From Cladorhizidae sp. MBARI D1340-BT2 (Eukaryota > Porifera > Demospongiae > Poecilosclerida > Cladorhizidae), in assembly GCA_028752905.1 (NCBI GenBank), contig JAQNBH010000011.1:30750017-30814016 (forward strand): a stretch of DNA of 64,000 nt, in the 5' to 3' direction. This document shows, one piece after another, positions 20,990 through 34,208 of the stretch; within the stretch, counting starts at the first letter, position 1; each line of letters starts with the position of its first letter. The notes under the pieces are model-generated. The model saw only the letters and a list, made by a program, of their open reading frames with translations, was not told where the DNA came from and did not search any database. The position numbers and the translations under genes were made by a program.

Positions 20990-23900
20990 GGCACGTACAA
21001 AAGACAGATAATTAGAAGGGCTATCCGGTGATATAAAAATTATCTTTTTTGGGTAAAGTGTAGAAAAGTTATGAGCTTTACGGCAAAATAACAAGATTTT
21101 TTGGGGAAAAATGAGAAACATATAGACCAAATTAGGGCAAATATCAAGATAGAGAACACATAATGAAACCTATCATTCGAATCATATCAAGTCCATTACA
21201 GTGAAGTGTGCAGAATATTATGAATGTTTGATATCAACAGAGAGAACAGGTAAAGACCTATCTTAATAGCTATATATCAAGTTTATACAGTGAAGTGTGG
21301 AGAATCTATGAAGCTAACCTGTATAGCATCAAGATAGAGAACACATGGAGAAACCTATCTTGTGATTCTATGTATGCAGAATATACGGATGTTTGGTATC
21401 AAGAGAGAGAACAGAGAGAGGCCTACCTTTAGAGCTATAATTATATCAAGTCTATTCAGTGAAGTGTGGAGAATCTATGAAGCTAACATGTTTAGCTCAA
21501 GATAGAGAACACTGAGAGATACCTATCTTGCAAGTCCATTACAGTGAAGTGTGCAGAATATATGGATGTTTGGTATCAAGAGAGAGCACTTAGAGAGTCC
21601 TATCTTAATAGCTATACATCAAGTCTATTCAGTGAAGTGTGGATAATCTACGAAGCTAACATGTTTAGCATCAAGTAAGAGTACAATTCATAACTGCCCT
21701 AATTAACAAGACCAAAGTCCCAGATTTTGTCAACTGATAGAGAAGGCCCTTATCTGCACCATGTCAACAGATTATCAATAAATGTAGTGGTTTTTCACTG
21801 GCAGGCCACCGCTTTGGCAACTGGAAAACGCCAGGAAAGATCGCAAACCTTACCACTTCAAATCACCATAACTTGCTAATACTTAGAGTACTCAAAATTT
21901 TGGCACGTACAAAAGACAGATAATTAGAAGGGCTATCCGGTGATATAAAAATTATCTTTTTTGGGTAAAGTATAGCAAAGTTATGAGCTTTACGGCAAAA
22001 TAACAAGATTTTGGGGGGGGAAATGAGAAACATATAGACCAAATTAGGGCAAATATCAAGATAGAGAACACATAATGAAACCTATCATTCGAATCATATC
22101 AAGTCCATTACAGTGAAATGTGCAGAATATTATGGATGTTTGATATCAACAGAGAGCACAGGGAGAGACCTATCTTAATAGAGCATCAAGATAGAGAACA
22201 CATAGAGAAACCTATCTTGTGATTCTATGTATGCAGAATATACGGATGTTTGGTATCAAGAGAGAGAACAGAGAGAGGCCTACCTTTAGAGCTATATATC
22301 AAGTCTATTCAGTGAAGTGTGGAGAATCTACGAAGCTAACATGTTTAGCTCAAGATAGAGAACACTGAGAGATACCTATCTTGCAAGTCCATTACAGTGA
22401 AGTGTGCAGAATATATGGATGTTTGGTATCAAGAGAGAGCACTTAGAGAGTCCTATCTTAATAGCTATACATCAAGTCTATTCAGTGAAGTGTGGATAAT
22501 CTACGAAGCTAACATGTTTAGCATCAAGTAAGAGTACAATTCATAACTGCCCTAATTAACAAGACCAAAGTCCCAGATTTTGTCAACTGATAGAGAAGGC
22601 CCTTATCTGCAACATGTCAACAGATTATCAATAAATGTAGTGGTTTTTCACTGGCAGGCCACCGCTTTGGCAACTGGAAAACGCCAGGAAAGATCGCAAA
22701 CCTTACCAATTCAAATCACCATAACTTGCTAATATTTAGAGTATTTTGGCACGTACAAAAGACAGATAATTAGAAGGGCTATCCGGTGATATAAAAATTA
22801 TCTTTTTTGGGTAAAGTGTAGAAAAGTTATGAGCTTTACGGCAAAATAACAAGATTTTTTGGGGAAAAATGAGAAACATATAGACCAAATTAGGGCAAAT
22901 ATCAAGATAGAGAACACATAATGAAACCTATCATTCGAATCATATCAAGTCCATTACAGTGAAGTGTGCAGAATATTATGAATGTTTGATATCAACAGAG
23001 AGAACAGGTAAAGACCTATCTTAATAGCTATATATCAAGTTTATACAGTGAAGTGTGGAGAATCTATGAAGCTAACCTGTATAGCATCAAGATAGAGAAC
23101 ACATGGAGAAACCTATCTTGTGATTCTATGTATGCAGAATATACGGATGTTTGGTATCAAGAGAGAGAACAGAGAGAGGCCTACCTTTAGAGCTATAATT
23201 ATATCAAGTCTATTCAGTGAAGTGTGGAGAATCTATGAAGCTAACATGTTTAGCTCAAGATAGAGAACACTGAGAGATACCTATCTTGCAAGTCCATTAC
23301 AGTGAAGTGTGCAGAATATATGGATGTTTGGTATCAAGAGAGAGCACTTAGAGAGTCCTATCTTAATAGCTATACATCAAGTCTATTCAGTGAAGTGTGG
23401 ATAATCTACGAAGCTAACATGTTTAGCATCAAGTAAGAGTACAATTCATAACTGCCCTAATTAACAAGACCAAAGTCCCAGATTTTGTCAACTGATAGAG
23501 AAGGCCCTTATCTGCACCATGTCAACAGATTATCAATAAATGTAGTGGTTTTTCACTGGCAGGCCACCGCTTTGGCAACTGGAAAACGCCAGGAAAGATC
23601 GCAAACCTTACCACTTCAAATCACCATAACTTGCTAATACTTAGAGTACTCAAAATTTTGGCACGTACAAAAGACAGATAATTAGAAGGGCTATCCGGTG
23701 ATATAAAAATTATCTTTTTTGGGTAAAGTATAGCAAAGTTATGAGCTTTACGGCAAAATAACAAGATTTTGGGGGGGGAAATGAGAAACATATAGACCAA
23801 ATTAGGGCAAATATCAAGATAGAGAACACATAATGAAACCTATCATTCGAATCATATCAAGTCCATTACAGTGAAATGTGCAGAATATTATGGATGTTTG

Positions 23901-24505
23901 ATATCAACAGAGAGCACAGGGAGAGACCTATCTTAATAGAGCATCAAGATAGAGAACACATAGAGAAACCTATCTTGTGATTCTATGTATGCAGAATATA
24001 CGGATGTTTGGTATCAAGAGAGAGAACAGAGAGAGGCCTACCTTTAGAGCTATATATCAAGTCTATTCAGTGAAGTGTGGAGAATCTACGAAGCTAACAT
24101 GTTTAGCTCAAGATAGAGAACACTGAGAGATACCTATCTTGCAAGTCCATTACAGTGAAGTGTGCAGAATATATGGATGTTTGGTATCAAGAGAGAGCAC
24201 TTAGAGAGTCCTATCTTAATAGCTATACATCAAGTCTATTCAGTGAAGTGTGGATAATCTACGAAGCTAACATGTTTAGCATCAAGTAAGAGTACAATTC
24301 ATAACTGCCCTAATTAACAAGACCAAAGTCCCAGATTTTGTCAACTGATAGAGAAGGCCCTTATCTGCAACATGTCAACAGATTATCAATAAATGTAGTG
24401 GTTTTTCACTGGCAGGCCACCGCTTTGGCAACTGGAAAACGCCAGGAAAGATCGCAAACCTTACCAATTCAAATCACCATAACTTGCTAATATTTAGAGT
24501 ATTTT
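20990..24505 (+). repeat. M25-M28: duplicated L912-S846 dimer, 1,758-bp period
   Basis: Starts at 20990, 21902, 22748 and 23660. M25 and M27 both carry GAGAACAGGTAAAG in H1, the 4-bp TAAT-type insertion before B2, and CTGCACCATG in the tail. M26 and M28 match each other at all landmarks. The duplication appears recent. Confidence 0.88.
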
Positions 24506-26259
24506 GGCACGTACAAAAGACAGATAATTAGAAGGGCTATCCGGTGATATAAAAATTATCTTTTTTGGGTAAAGTGTAGAAAAGTTATGAGCTTTACGGC
24601 AAAATAACAAGATTTTTTGGGGGAAAATGAGAAACATATAGACCAAATTAGGGCAAATATCAAGATAGAGAACACATAATGAAACCTATCATTCGAATCA
24701 TATCAAGTCCATTACAGTGAAGCGTGCAGAATATTATGGATGTTTGATATCAACAGAGAGCACAGGTAAAGACCTATCTTAATAGCTATATATCAAGTTT
24801 ATACAGTGAAGTGTGGAGAATCTATGAAGCTAACCTGTATAGCATCAAGATAGAGAACACATGGAGAAACCTATCTTGTGATTATATGTATGCAGAATAT
24901 ACGGATGTTTGGTATCAAGAGAGAGAACAGAGAGAGGCCTACCTTTAGAGCTATATATCAAGTCTATTCAGTGAAGTGTGGAGAATCTATGAAGCTAACA
25001 TGTTTAGCTCAAGATAGAGAACACTGAGAGATACCTATCTTGCAAGTCCATTACAGTGAAGTGTGCAGAATATATGGATGTTTGGTATCAAGAGAGAGCA
25101 CTTAGAGAGTCCTATCTTAATAGCTATACATCAAGTCTATTCAGTGAAGTGTGGATAATCTACGAAGCTAACATGTTTAGCATCAAGTAAGAGTACAATT
25201 CATAACTGCCCTAATTAACAAGACCAAAGTCCCAGATTTTGTCAACTGATAGAGAAGGCCCTTATCTGCACCATGTCAACAGATTATCAATAAATGTAGT
25301 GGTTTTTCACTGGCAGGCCACCGCTTTGGCAACTGGAAAACGCCAGGAAAGATCGCAAACCTTACCACTTCAAATCACCATAACTTGCTAATACTTAGAG
25401 TACTCAAAATTTTGGCACGTACAAAAGACAGATAATTAGAAGGGCTATCCGGTGATATAAAAATTATCTTTTTTGGGTAAAGTATAGCAAAGTTATGAGC
25501 TTTACGGCAAAATAACAAGATTTTGGGGGGGGAAATGAGAAACATATAGACCAAATTAGGGCAAATATCAAGATAGAGAACACATAATGAAACCTATCAT
25601 TCGAATCATATCAAGTCCATTACAGTGAAATGTGCAGAATATTATGGATGTTTGATATCAACAGAGAGCACAGGGAGAGACCTATCTTAATAGAGCATCA
25701 AGATAGAGAACACATAGAGAAACCTATCTTGTGATTCTATGTATGCAGAATATACGGATGTTTGGTATCAAGAGAGAGAACAGAGAGAGGCCTACCTTTA
25801 GAGCTATATATCAAGTCTATTCAGTGAAGTGTGGAGAATCTACGAAGCTAACATGTTTAGCTCAAGATAGAGAACACTGAGAGATACCTATCTTGCAAGT
25901 CCATTACAGTGAAGTGTGCAGAATATATGGATGTTTGGTATCAAGAGAGAGCACTTAGAGAGTCCTATCTTAATAGCTATACATCAAGTCTATTCAGTGA
26001 AGTGTGGATAATCTACGAAGCTAACATGTTTAGCATCAAGTAAGAGTACAATTCATAACTGCCCTAATTAACAAGACCAAAGTCCCAGATTTTGTCAACT
26101 GATAGAGAAGGCCCTTATCTGCAACATGTCAACAGATTATCAATAAATGTAGTGGTTTTTCACTGGCAGGCCACCGCTTTGGCAACTGGAAAACGCCAGG
26201 AAAGATCGCAAACCTTACCAATTCAAATCACCATAACTTGCTAATATTTAGAGTATTTT
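24506..26259 (+). repeat. M29-M30: mosaic L monomer plus S monomer
   Basis: M29 (24506, L908) has the left part of the M36 type (AAGCGTGC with GATTATATG) but the right part of the M25/M27 type (GTAAGAGTAC, CTGCCC, CTGCACCATG) and lacks the TAAT insertion. That combination suggests a crossover or conversion inside the monomer. M30 (25414) is an ordinary S846. Confidence 0.82.
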
Positions 26260-29200
26260 GGCACGTACAAAAGACAGATAATTAGAAGGGCTATCCGGTG
26301 ATATAAAAATTATCTTTTTTGGGTAAAGTGTAGAAAAGTTATGAGCTTTACGGCAAAATAACAAGATTTTTTGGGGAAAAATGAGAAACATATAGACCAA
26401 ATTAGGGCAAATATCAAGATAGAGAACACATAATGAAACCTATCATTCGAATCATATCAAGTCCATTACAGTGAAATGTGCAGAATATTATGGATGTTTG
26501 ATATCAACAGAGAGCACAGGTAAAGACCTATCTTAATAGCTATATATCAAGTTTATACAGTGAAGTGTGGAGAATCTATGAAGCTAACCTGTATAGCATC
26601 AAGATAGAGAACACATGGAGAAACCTATCTTGTGATTATATGTATGCAGAATATACGGATGTTTGGTATCAAGAGAGAGAACAGAGAGAGGCCTACCTTT
26701 AGAGCTATATATCAAGTCTATTCAGTGAAGTGTGGAGAATCTATGAAGCTAACATGTTTAGCTCAAGATAGAGAACACTGAGAGATACCTATCTTGCAAG
26801 TCCATTACAGTGAAGTGTGCAGAATATATGGATGTTTGGTATCAAGAGAGAGCACTTAGAGAGTCCTATCTTAATAGCTATACATCAAGTCTATTCAGTG
26901 AAGTGTGGATAATCTACGAAGCTAACATGTTTAGCATCAAGTAAGAATACAATTCATAACTGCTCTAATTAACAAGACCAAAGTCCCAGATTTTGTCAAC
27001 TGATAGAGAAGGCCCTTATCTGCAACATGTCAACAGATTATCAATAAATGTAGTGGTTTTTCACTGGCAGGCCACCGCTTTGGCAACTGGAAAACGCCAG
27101 GAAAGATCGCAAACCTTACCACTTCAAATCACCATAACTAGCTAATACTTAGAGTACTCAAATTTTTGGCACGTACAAAAGACAGATAATTAGAAGGGCT
27201 ATCCAGTGATATAAAAATTATCTTTTTGGGGTAAAGTATAGCAAAGTTATGAGCTTTACGGAAAAATAACAAGATTTTTGGGGGGGAAATGAGAAACATA
27301 TAGACCAAATTAGGGCAAATATCAAGATAGAGAACACATAATGAAACCTATCATTCGAATCATATCAAGTCCATTACAGTGAAATGTGCAGAATATTATG
27401 GATGTTTGATATCAACAGAGAGCACAGGGAGAGACCTATCTTAATAGAGCATCAAGATAGAGAACACATAGAGAAACCTATCTTGTGATTCTATGTATGC
27501 AGAATATACGGATGTTTGGTATCAAGAGAGAGAACAGAGAGAGGCCTACCTTTAGAGCTATATATCAAGTCTATTCAGTGAAGTGTGGAGAATCTACGAA
27601 GCTAACATGTTTAGCTCAAGATAGAGAACACTGAGAGATACCTATCTTGCAAGTCCATTACAGTGAAGTGTGCAGAATATATGGATGTTTGGTATCAAGA
27701 GAGAGCACTTAGAGAGTCCTATCTTAATAGCTATACATCAAGTCTATTCAGTGAAGTGTGGATAATCTACGAAGCTAACATGTTTAGCATCAAGTAAGAG
27801 TACAATTCATAACTGCCCTAATTAACAAGACCAAAGTCCCAGATTTTGTCAACTGATAGAGAAGGCCCTTATCTGCAACATGTCAACAGATTATCAATAA
27901 ATGTAGTGGTTTTTCACTGGCAGGCCACCGCTTTGGCAACTGGAAAACGCCAGGAAAGATCGCAAACCTTACCAATTCAAATCATCATAACTTGCTAATA
28001 TTTAGAGTACTCAAAATTTTGGCACGTACAAAAGACAGATAATTAGAAGGGCTATCCGATGATATAAAAATTATCTTTTTTGGGTAAAGTATAGCAAAGT
28101 TATGAGCTTTACGGCAAAATAACAAGATTTTGGGGGGGGAAATGAGAAACATATAGACCAAATTAGGGCAAATATCAAGATAGAGAACACATAATGAAAC
28201 CTATCATTCGAATCATATCAAGTCCATTACAGTGAAATGTGCAGAATATTATGGATGTTTGATATCAACAGAGAGCACAGGGAGAGACCTATCTTAATAG
28301 AGCATCAAGATAGAGAACACATAGAGAAACCTATCTTGTGATTCTATGTATGCAGAATATACGGATGTTTGGTATCAAGAGAGAGAACAGAGAGAGGCCT
28401 ACCTTTAGAGCTATATATCAAGTCTATTCAGTGAAGTGTGGAGAATCTACGAAGCTAACATGTTTAGCTCAAGATAGAGAACACTGAGAGATACCTATCT
28501 TGCAAGTCCATTACAGTGAAGTGTGCAGAATATATGGATGTTTGGTATCAAGAGAGAGCACTTAGAGAGTCCTATCTTAATAGCTATACATCAAGTCTAT
28601 TCAGTGAAGTGTGGATAATCTACGAAGCTAACATGTTTAGCATCAAGTAAGAGTACAATTCATAACTGCCCTAATTAACAAGACCAAAGTCCCAGATTTT
28701 GTCAACTGATAGAGAAGGCCCTTATCTGCAACATGTCAACAGATTATCAATAAATGTAGTGGTTTTTCACTGGCAGGCCACCGCTTTGGCAACTGGAAAA
28801 CGCCAGGAAAGATCGCAAACCTTACCAATTCAAATCACCATAACTTGCTAATATTTAGAGTATTTTGGCACATACAAAAGACAGATAATTAGAAGGGCTA
28901 TCCGGTGATATAAAAATTATCTTTTTTGGGTAAAGTGTAGAAAAGTTATGAGCTTTACGGCAAAATAACAAGATTTTTTGGGGAAAAATGAGAAACATAT
29001 AGACCAAATTAGGGCAAATATCAAGATAGAGAACACATAATGAAACCTATCATTCGAATCATATCAAGTCCATTACAGTGAAGTGTGCAGAATATTATGA
29101 ATGTTTGATATCAACAGAGAGAACAGGTAAAGACCTATCTTAATAGCTATATATCAAGTTTATACAGTGAAGTGTGGAGAATCTATGAAGCTAACCTGTA

Positions 29201-30624
29201 TAGCATCAAGATAGAGAACACATGGAGAAACCTATCTTGTGATTCTATGTATGCAGAATATACGGATGTTTGGTATCAAGAGAGAGAACAGAGAGAGGCC
29301 TACCTTTAGAGCTATAATTATATCAAGTCTATTCAGTGAAGTGTGGAGAATCTATGAAGCTAACATGTTTAGCTCAAGATAGAGAACACTGAGAGATACC
29401 TATCTTGCAAGTCCATTACAGTGAAGTGTGCAGAATATATGGATGTTTGGTATCAAGAGAGAGCACTTAGAGAGTCCTATCTTAATAGCTATACATCAAG
29501 TCTATTCAGTGAAGTGTGGATAATCTACGAAGCTAACATGTTTAGCATCAAGTAAGAGTACAATTCATAACTGCCCTAATTAACAAGACCAAAGTCCCAG
29601 ATTTTGTCAACTGATAGAGAAGGCCCTTATCTGCACCATGTCAACAGATTATCAATAAATGTAGTGGTTTTTCACTGGCAGGCCACCGCTTTGGCAACTG
29701 GAAAACGCCAGGAAAGATCGCAAACCTTACCACTTCAAATCACCATAACTTGCTAATAGTTAGAGTACTCAAAATTTTGGCACGTACAAAAGACAGATAA
29801 TTAGAAGGGCTATCCGGTGATATAAAAATTATCTTTTTTGGGTAAAGTATAGCAAAGTTATGAGCTTTACGGCAAAATAACAAGATTTTGGGGGGGGAAA
29901 TGAGAAACATATAGACCAAATTAGGGCAAATATCAAGATAGAGAACACATAATGAAACCTATCATTCGAATCATATCAAGTCCATTACAGTGAAATGTGC
30001 AGAATATTATGGATGTTTGATATCAACAGAGAGCACAGGGAGAGACCTATCTTAATAGAGCATCAAGATAGAGAACACATAGAGAAACCTATCTTGTGAT
30101 TCTATGTATGCAGAATATACGGATGTTTGGTATCAAGAGAGAGAACAGAGAGAGGCCTACCTTTAGAGCTATATATCAAGTCTATTCAGTGAAGTGTGGA
30201 GAATCTACGAAGCTAACATGTTTAGCTCAAGATAGAGAACACTGAGAGATACCTATCTTGCAAGTCCATTACAGTGAAGTGTGCAGAATATATGGATGTT
30301 TGGTATCAAGAGAGAGCACTTAGAGAGTCCTATCTTAATAGCTATACATCAAGTCTATTCAGTGAAGTGTGGATAATCTACGAAGCTAACATGTTTAGCA
30401 TCAAGTAAGAGTACAATTCATAACTGCCCTAATTAACAAGACCAAAGTCCCAGATTTTGTCAACTGATAGAGAAGGCCCTTATCTGCAACATGTCAACAG
30501 ATTATCAATAAATGTAGTGGTTTTTCACTGGCAGGCCACCGCTTTGGCAACTGGAAAACGCCAGGAAAGATCGCAAACCTTACCAATTCAAATCACCATA
30601 ACTTGCTAATATTTAGAGTATTTT
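26260..30624 (+). repeat. M31-M35: second copy of the M20-M26 segment, two monomers shorter
   Basis: Starts at 26260, 27168, 28021, 28867 and 29779. M31 matches M20, M32 matches M21, M33 matches M24, M34 matches M25 and M35 matches M26. The counterparts of M22 and M23 are absent. The offset is 9,583 bp at the left end and 7,877 bp at the right; the 1,706-bp difference is exactly two 853-bp monomers. M34 has private GGCACATAC and CTAATAGTTAG. Confidence 0.85.
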
Positions 30625-32385
30625 GGCACGTACAAAAGACAGATAATTAGAAGGGCTATCCGGTGATATAAAAATTATCTTTTTTGGGTAAAGTGTAGAA
30701 AAGTTATGAGCTTTACGGCAAAATAACAAGATTTTTTGGGGGAAAATGAGAAACATATAGACCAAATTAGGGCAAATATCAAGATAGAGAACACATAATG
30801 AAACCTATCATTCGAATCATATCAAGTCCATTACAGTGAAGCGTGCAGAATATTATGGATGTTTGATATCAACAGAGAGCACAGGTAAAGACCTATCTTA
30901 ATAGCTATATATCAAGTTTATACAGTGAAGTGTGGAGAATCTATGAAGCTAACCTCTATAGCATCAAGATAGAGAACACATGGAGAAACCTATCTTGTGA
31001 TTATATGTATGCAGAATATACGGATGTTTGGTATCAAGAGAGAGAACAGAGAGAGGCCTACCTTTAGAGCTATATATCAAGTCTATTCAGTGAAGTGTGG
31101 AGAATCTATGAAGCTAACATATTTAGCTCAAGATAGAGAACACTGAGAGATACCTATCTTGCAAGTCCATTACAGTGAAGTGTGCAGAATATATGGATGT
31201 TTGGTATCAAGAGAGAGCACTTAGAGAGTCCTATCTTAATAGCTATACATCAAGTCTATTCAGTGAAGTGTGGATAATCTACGAAGCTAACATGTTTAGC
31301 ATCAAGTAAGAATACAATTCATAACTGCTCTAATTAACAAGACCAAAGTCCCAGATTTTGTCAACTGATAGAGAAGGCCCTTATCTGCAACATGTCAACA
31401 GATTATCAATAAATGTAGTGGTTTTTCACTGGCAGGCCACCGCTTTGGCAACTGGAAAACGCCAGGAAAGATCGCAAACCTTACCACTTCAAATCACCAT
31501 AACTAGCTAATACTTAGAGTACTCAAATTTTTGGCACGTACAAAAGACAGATAATTAGAAGGGCTATCCGGTGATATAAAAATTATCTTTTGGGGGTAAA
31601 GTATAGCAAAGTTATGAGCTTTACGGAAAAATAACAAGATTTTGGGGGGGGAAATGAGAAACATATAGACCAAATTAGGGCAAATATAAAGATAGAGAAC
31701 ACATAATGAAACCTATCATTCGAATCATATCAAGTCCATTACAGTGAAATGTGCAGAATATTATGGATGTTTGATATCAACAGAGAGCACAGGGAGAGAC
31801 CTATCTTAATAGAGCATCAAGATAGAGAACACATAGAGAAACCTATCTTGTGATTCTATGTATGCAGAATATACGGATGTTTGGTATCAAGAGAGAGAAC
31901 AGAGAGAGGCCTACCTTTAGAGCTATATATCAAGTCTATTCAGTGAAGTGTGGAGAATCTATGAAGCTAACATGTTTAGCTCAAGATAGAGAACACTGAG
32001 AGATACCTATCTTGCAAGTCCATTACAGTGAAGTGTGCAGAATATATGGATGTTTGGTATCAAGAGAGAGCACTTAGAGAGTCCTATCTTAATAGCTATA
32101 CATCAAGTCTATTCAGTGAAGTGTGGATAATCTACGAAGCTAACATGTTTAGCATCAAGTAAGAGTACAATTCATAACTGCCCTAATTAACAAGACCAAA
32201 GTCCCAGATTTTGTCAACTGATAGAGAAGGCCCTTATCTGCAACATGTCAACAGATTATCAATAAATGTAGTGGTTTTTCACTGGCAGGCCACCGCTTTG
32301 GCAACTGGAAAACGCCAGGAAAGATCGCAAACCTTACCACTTCAAATCACCATAACTTGCTAATATTTAGAGTACTCAAAATTTT
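30625..32385 (+). repeat. M36-M37: L-S dimer with many private variants
   Basis: M36 (30625, L908) resembles M31 but has AACCTCTATAGC at the end of B1 and AACATATTTAGC in B2. M37 (31533, S853) resembles M32 but has CTTTTGGGGGTAAAG, AATATAAAGATAG in H0 (which weakens the motif start) and CTATGAAGC in B2. Confidence 0.83.
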
Positions 32386-34208
32386 GGCACGTACAAAAGA
32401 CAGATAATTAGAAGGGCTATCCGGTGATATAAAAATTATCTTTTTTGGGTAAAGTGTAGAAAAGTTATGAGCTTTACGGCAAAATAACAAGATTTTTGGG
32501 GGGAAAATGAGAAACATATAGACCAAATTAGGGCAAATATCAAGATAGAGAACACATAATGAAACCTATCATTCGAATCATATCAAGTCCATTACAGTGA
32601 AGTGTGCAGAATATTATGAATGTTTGATATCAACAGAGAGCACAGGTAAAGACCTATCTTAATAGCTATATATCAAGTTTATACAGTGAAGTGTGGAGAA
32701 TCTATGAAGCTAACCTGTATAGCATCAAGATAGAGAACACATGGAGAAACCTATCTTGTGATTCTATGTATGCAGAATATACGGATGTTTGGTATCAAGA
32801 GAGAGAACAGAGAGAGGCCTACCTTTAGAGCTATAATTATATCAAGTCTATTCAGTGAAGTGTGGAGAATCTATGAAGCTAACATGTTTAGCTCAAGATA
32901 GAGAACACTGAGAGATACCTATCTTGCAAGTCCATTACAGTGAAGTGTGCAGAATATATGGATGTTTGGTATCAAAAGAGAGCACTTAGAGAGTCCTATC
33001 TTAATAGCTATACATCAAGTATATTCAGTGAAGTGTGGATAATCTACGAAGCTAACATGTTTAGCATCAAGTAAGAGTACAATTCATAACTGCCCTAATT
33101 AACAAGACCAAAGTCCCAGATTTTGTCAACTGATAGAGAAGGCCCTTATCTGCACCATGTCAACAGATTATCAATAAATGTAGTGGTTTTTCACTGGCAG
33201 GCCACCGCTTTGGCAACTGGAAAACGCCAGGAAAGATCGCAAACCTTACCACTTCAAATCACCATAACTTGCTAATACTTAGAGTACTCAAAATTTTGGC
33301 AAGTACAAAAGAAAGATAATTAGAAGGGCTATCCGATGATATACAAATTATCTTTTTTGGGTAAAGTGTAGAAAAGTTATGAGCTTTACGGCAAAATAAC
33401 AAGATTTTGGGGGGGAAATGAGAAACATATAGACCAAATTAGGGCAAATATCAAGATAGAGAACACATAATGAAACCTATCATTCGAATCATATCAAGTC
33501 CATTACAGTGAAGTGTGCAGAATATTATGAATGTTTGATATCAACAGAGAGCACAGGTAAAGACCTATCTTAATAGCTATATATCAAGTTTATACAGTGA
33601 AGTGTGGAGAATCTATGAAGCTAACCTGTATAGCATCAAGATAGAGAACACATGGAGAAACCTATCTTGTGATTCTATGTATGCAGAATATACGGATGTT
33701 TGGTATCAAGAGAGAGAACAGAGAGAGGCCTACCTTTAGAGCTATAATTATATCAAGTCTATTCAGTGAAGTGTGGAGAATCTATGAAGCTAACATGTTT
33801 AGCTCAAGATAGAGAACACTGAGAGATACCTATCTTGCAAGTCCATTACAGTGAAGTGTGCAGAATATATGGATGTTTGGTATCAAGAGAGAGCACTTAG
33901 AGTGTCCTATCTTAATAGCTATACATCAAGTCTATTCAGTGAAGTGTGGATAATCTACGAAGCTAACATGTTTAGCATCAAGTAAGAGTACAATTCATAA
34001 CTGCCCTAATTAACAAGACCAAAGTCCCAGATTTTGTCAACTGATAGAGAAGGCCCTTATCTGCACCATGTCAACAGATTATCAATAAATGTAGTGGTTT
34101 TTCACTGGCAGGCCACCGCTTTGGCAACTGGAAAACGCCAGGAAAGATCGCAAACCTTACCACTTCAAATCACCATAACTTGCTAATACTTAGAGTACTC
34201 AAAATTTT
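32386..34208 (+). repeat. M38-M39: the only L-L pair in the window
   Basis: Starts at 32386 (L912) and 33298 (L911). Both carry the 4-bp insertion before B2 and CTGCACCATG. M38 has private ATCAAAAGAGAGC and AAGTATATTCAG. M39 has GGCAAGTAC, AAAGAAAGATA, ATATACAAATTATC and AGTGTCC, plus an S-like T4G7 tract. This is the most divergent pair of monomers I found. Confidence 0.87.
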
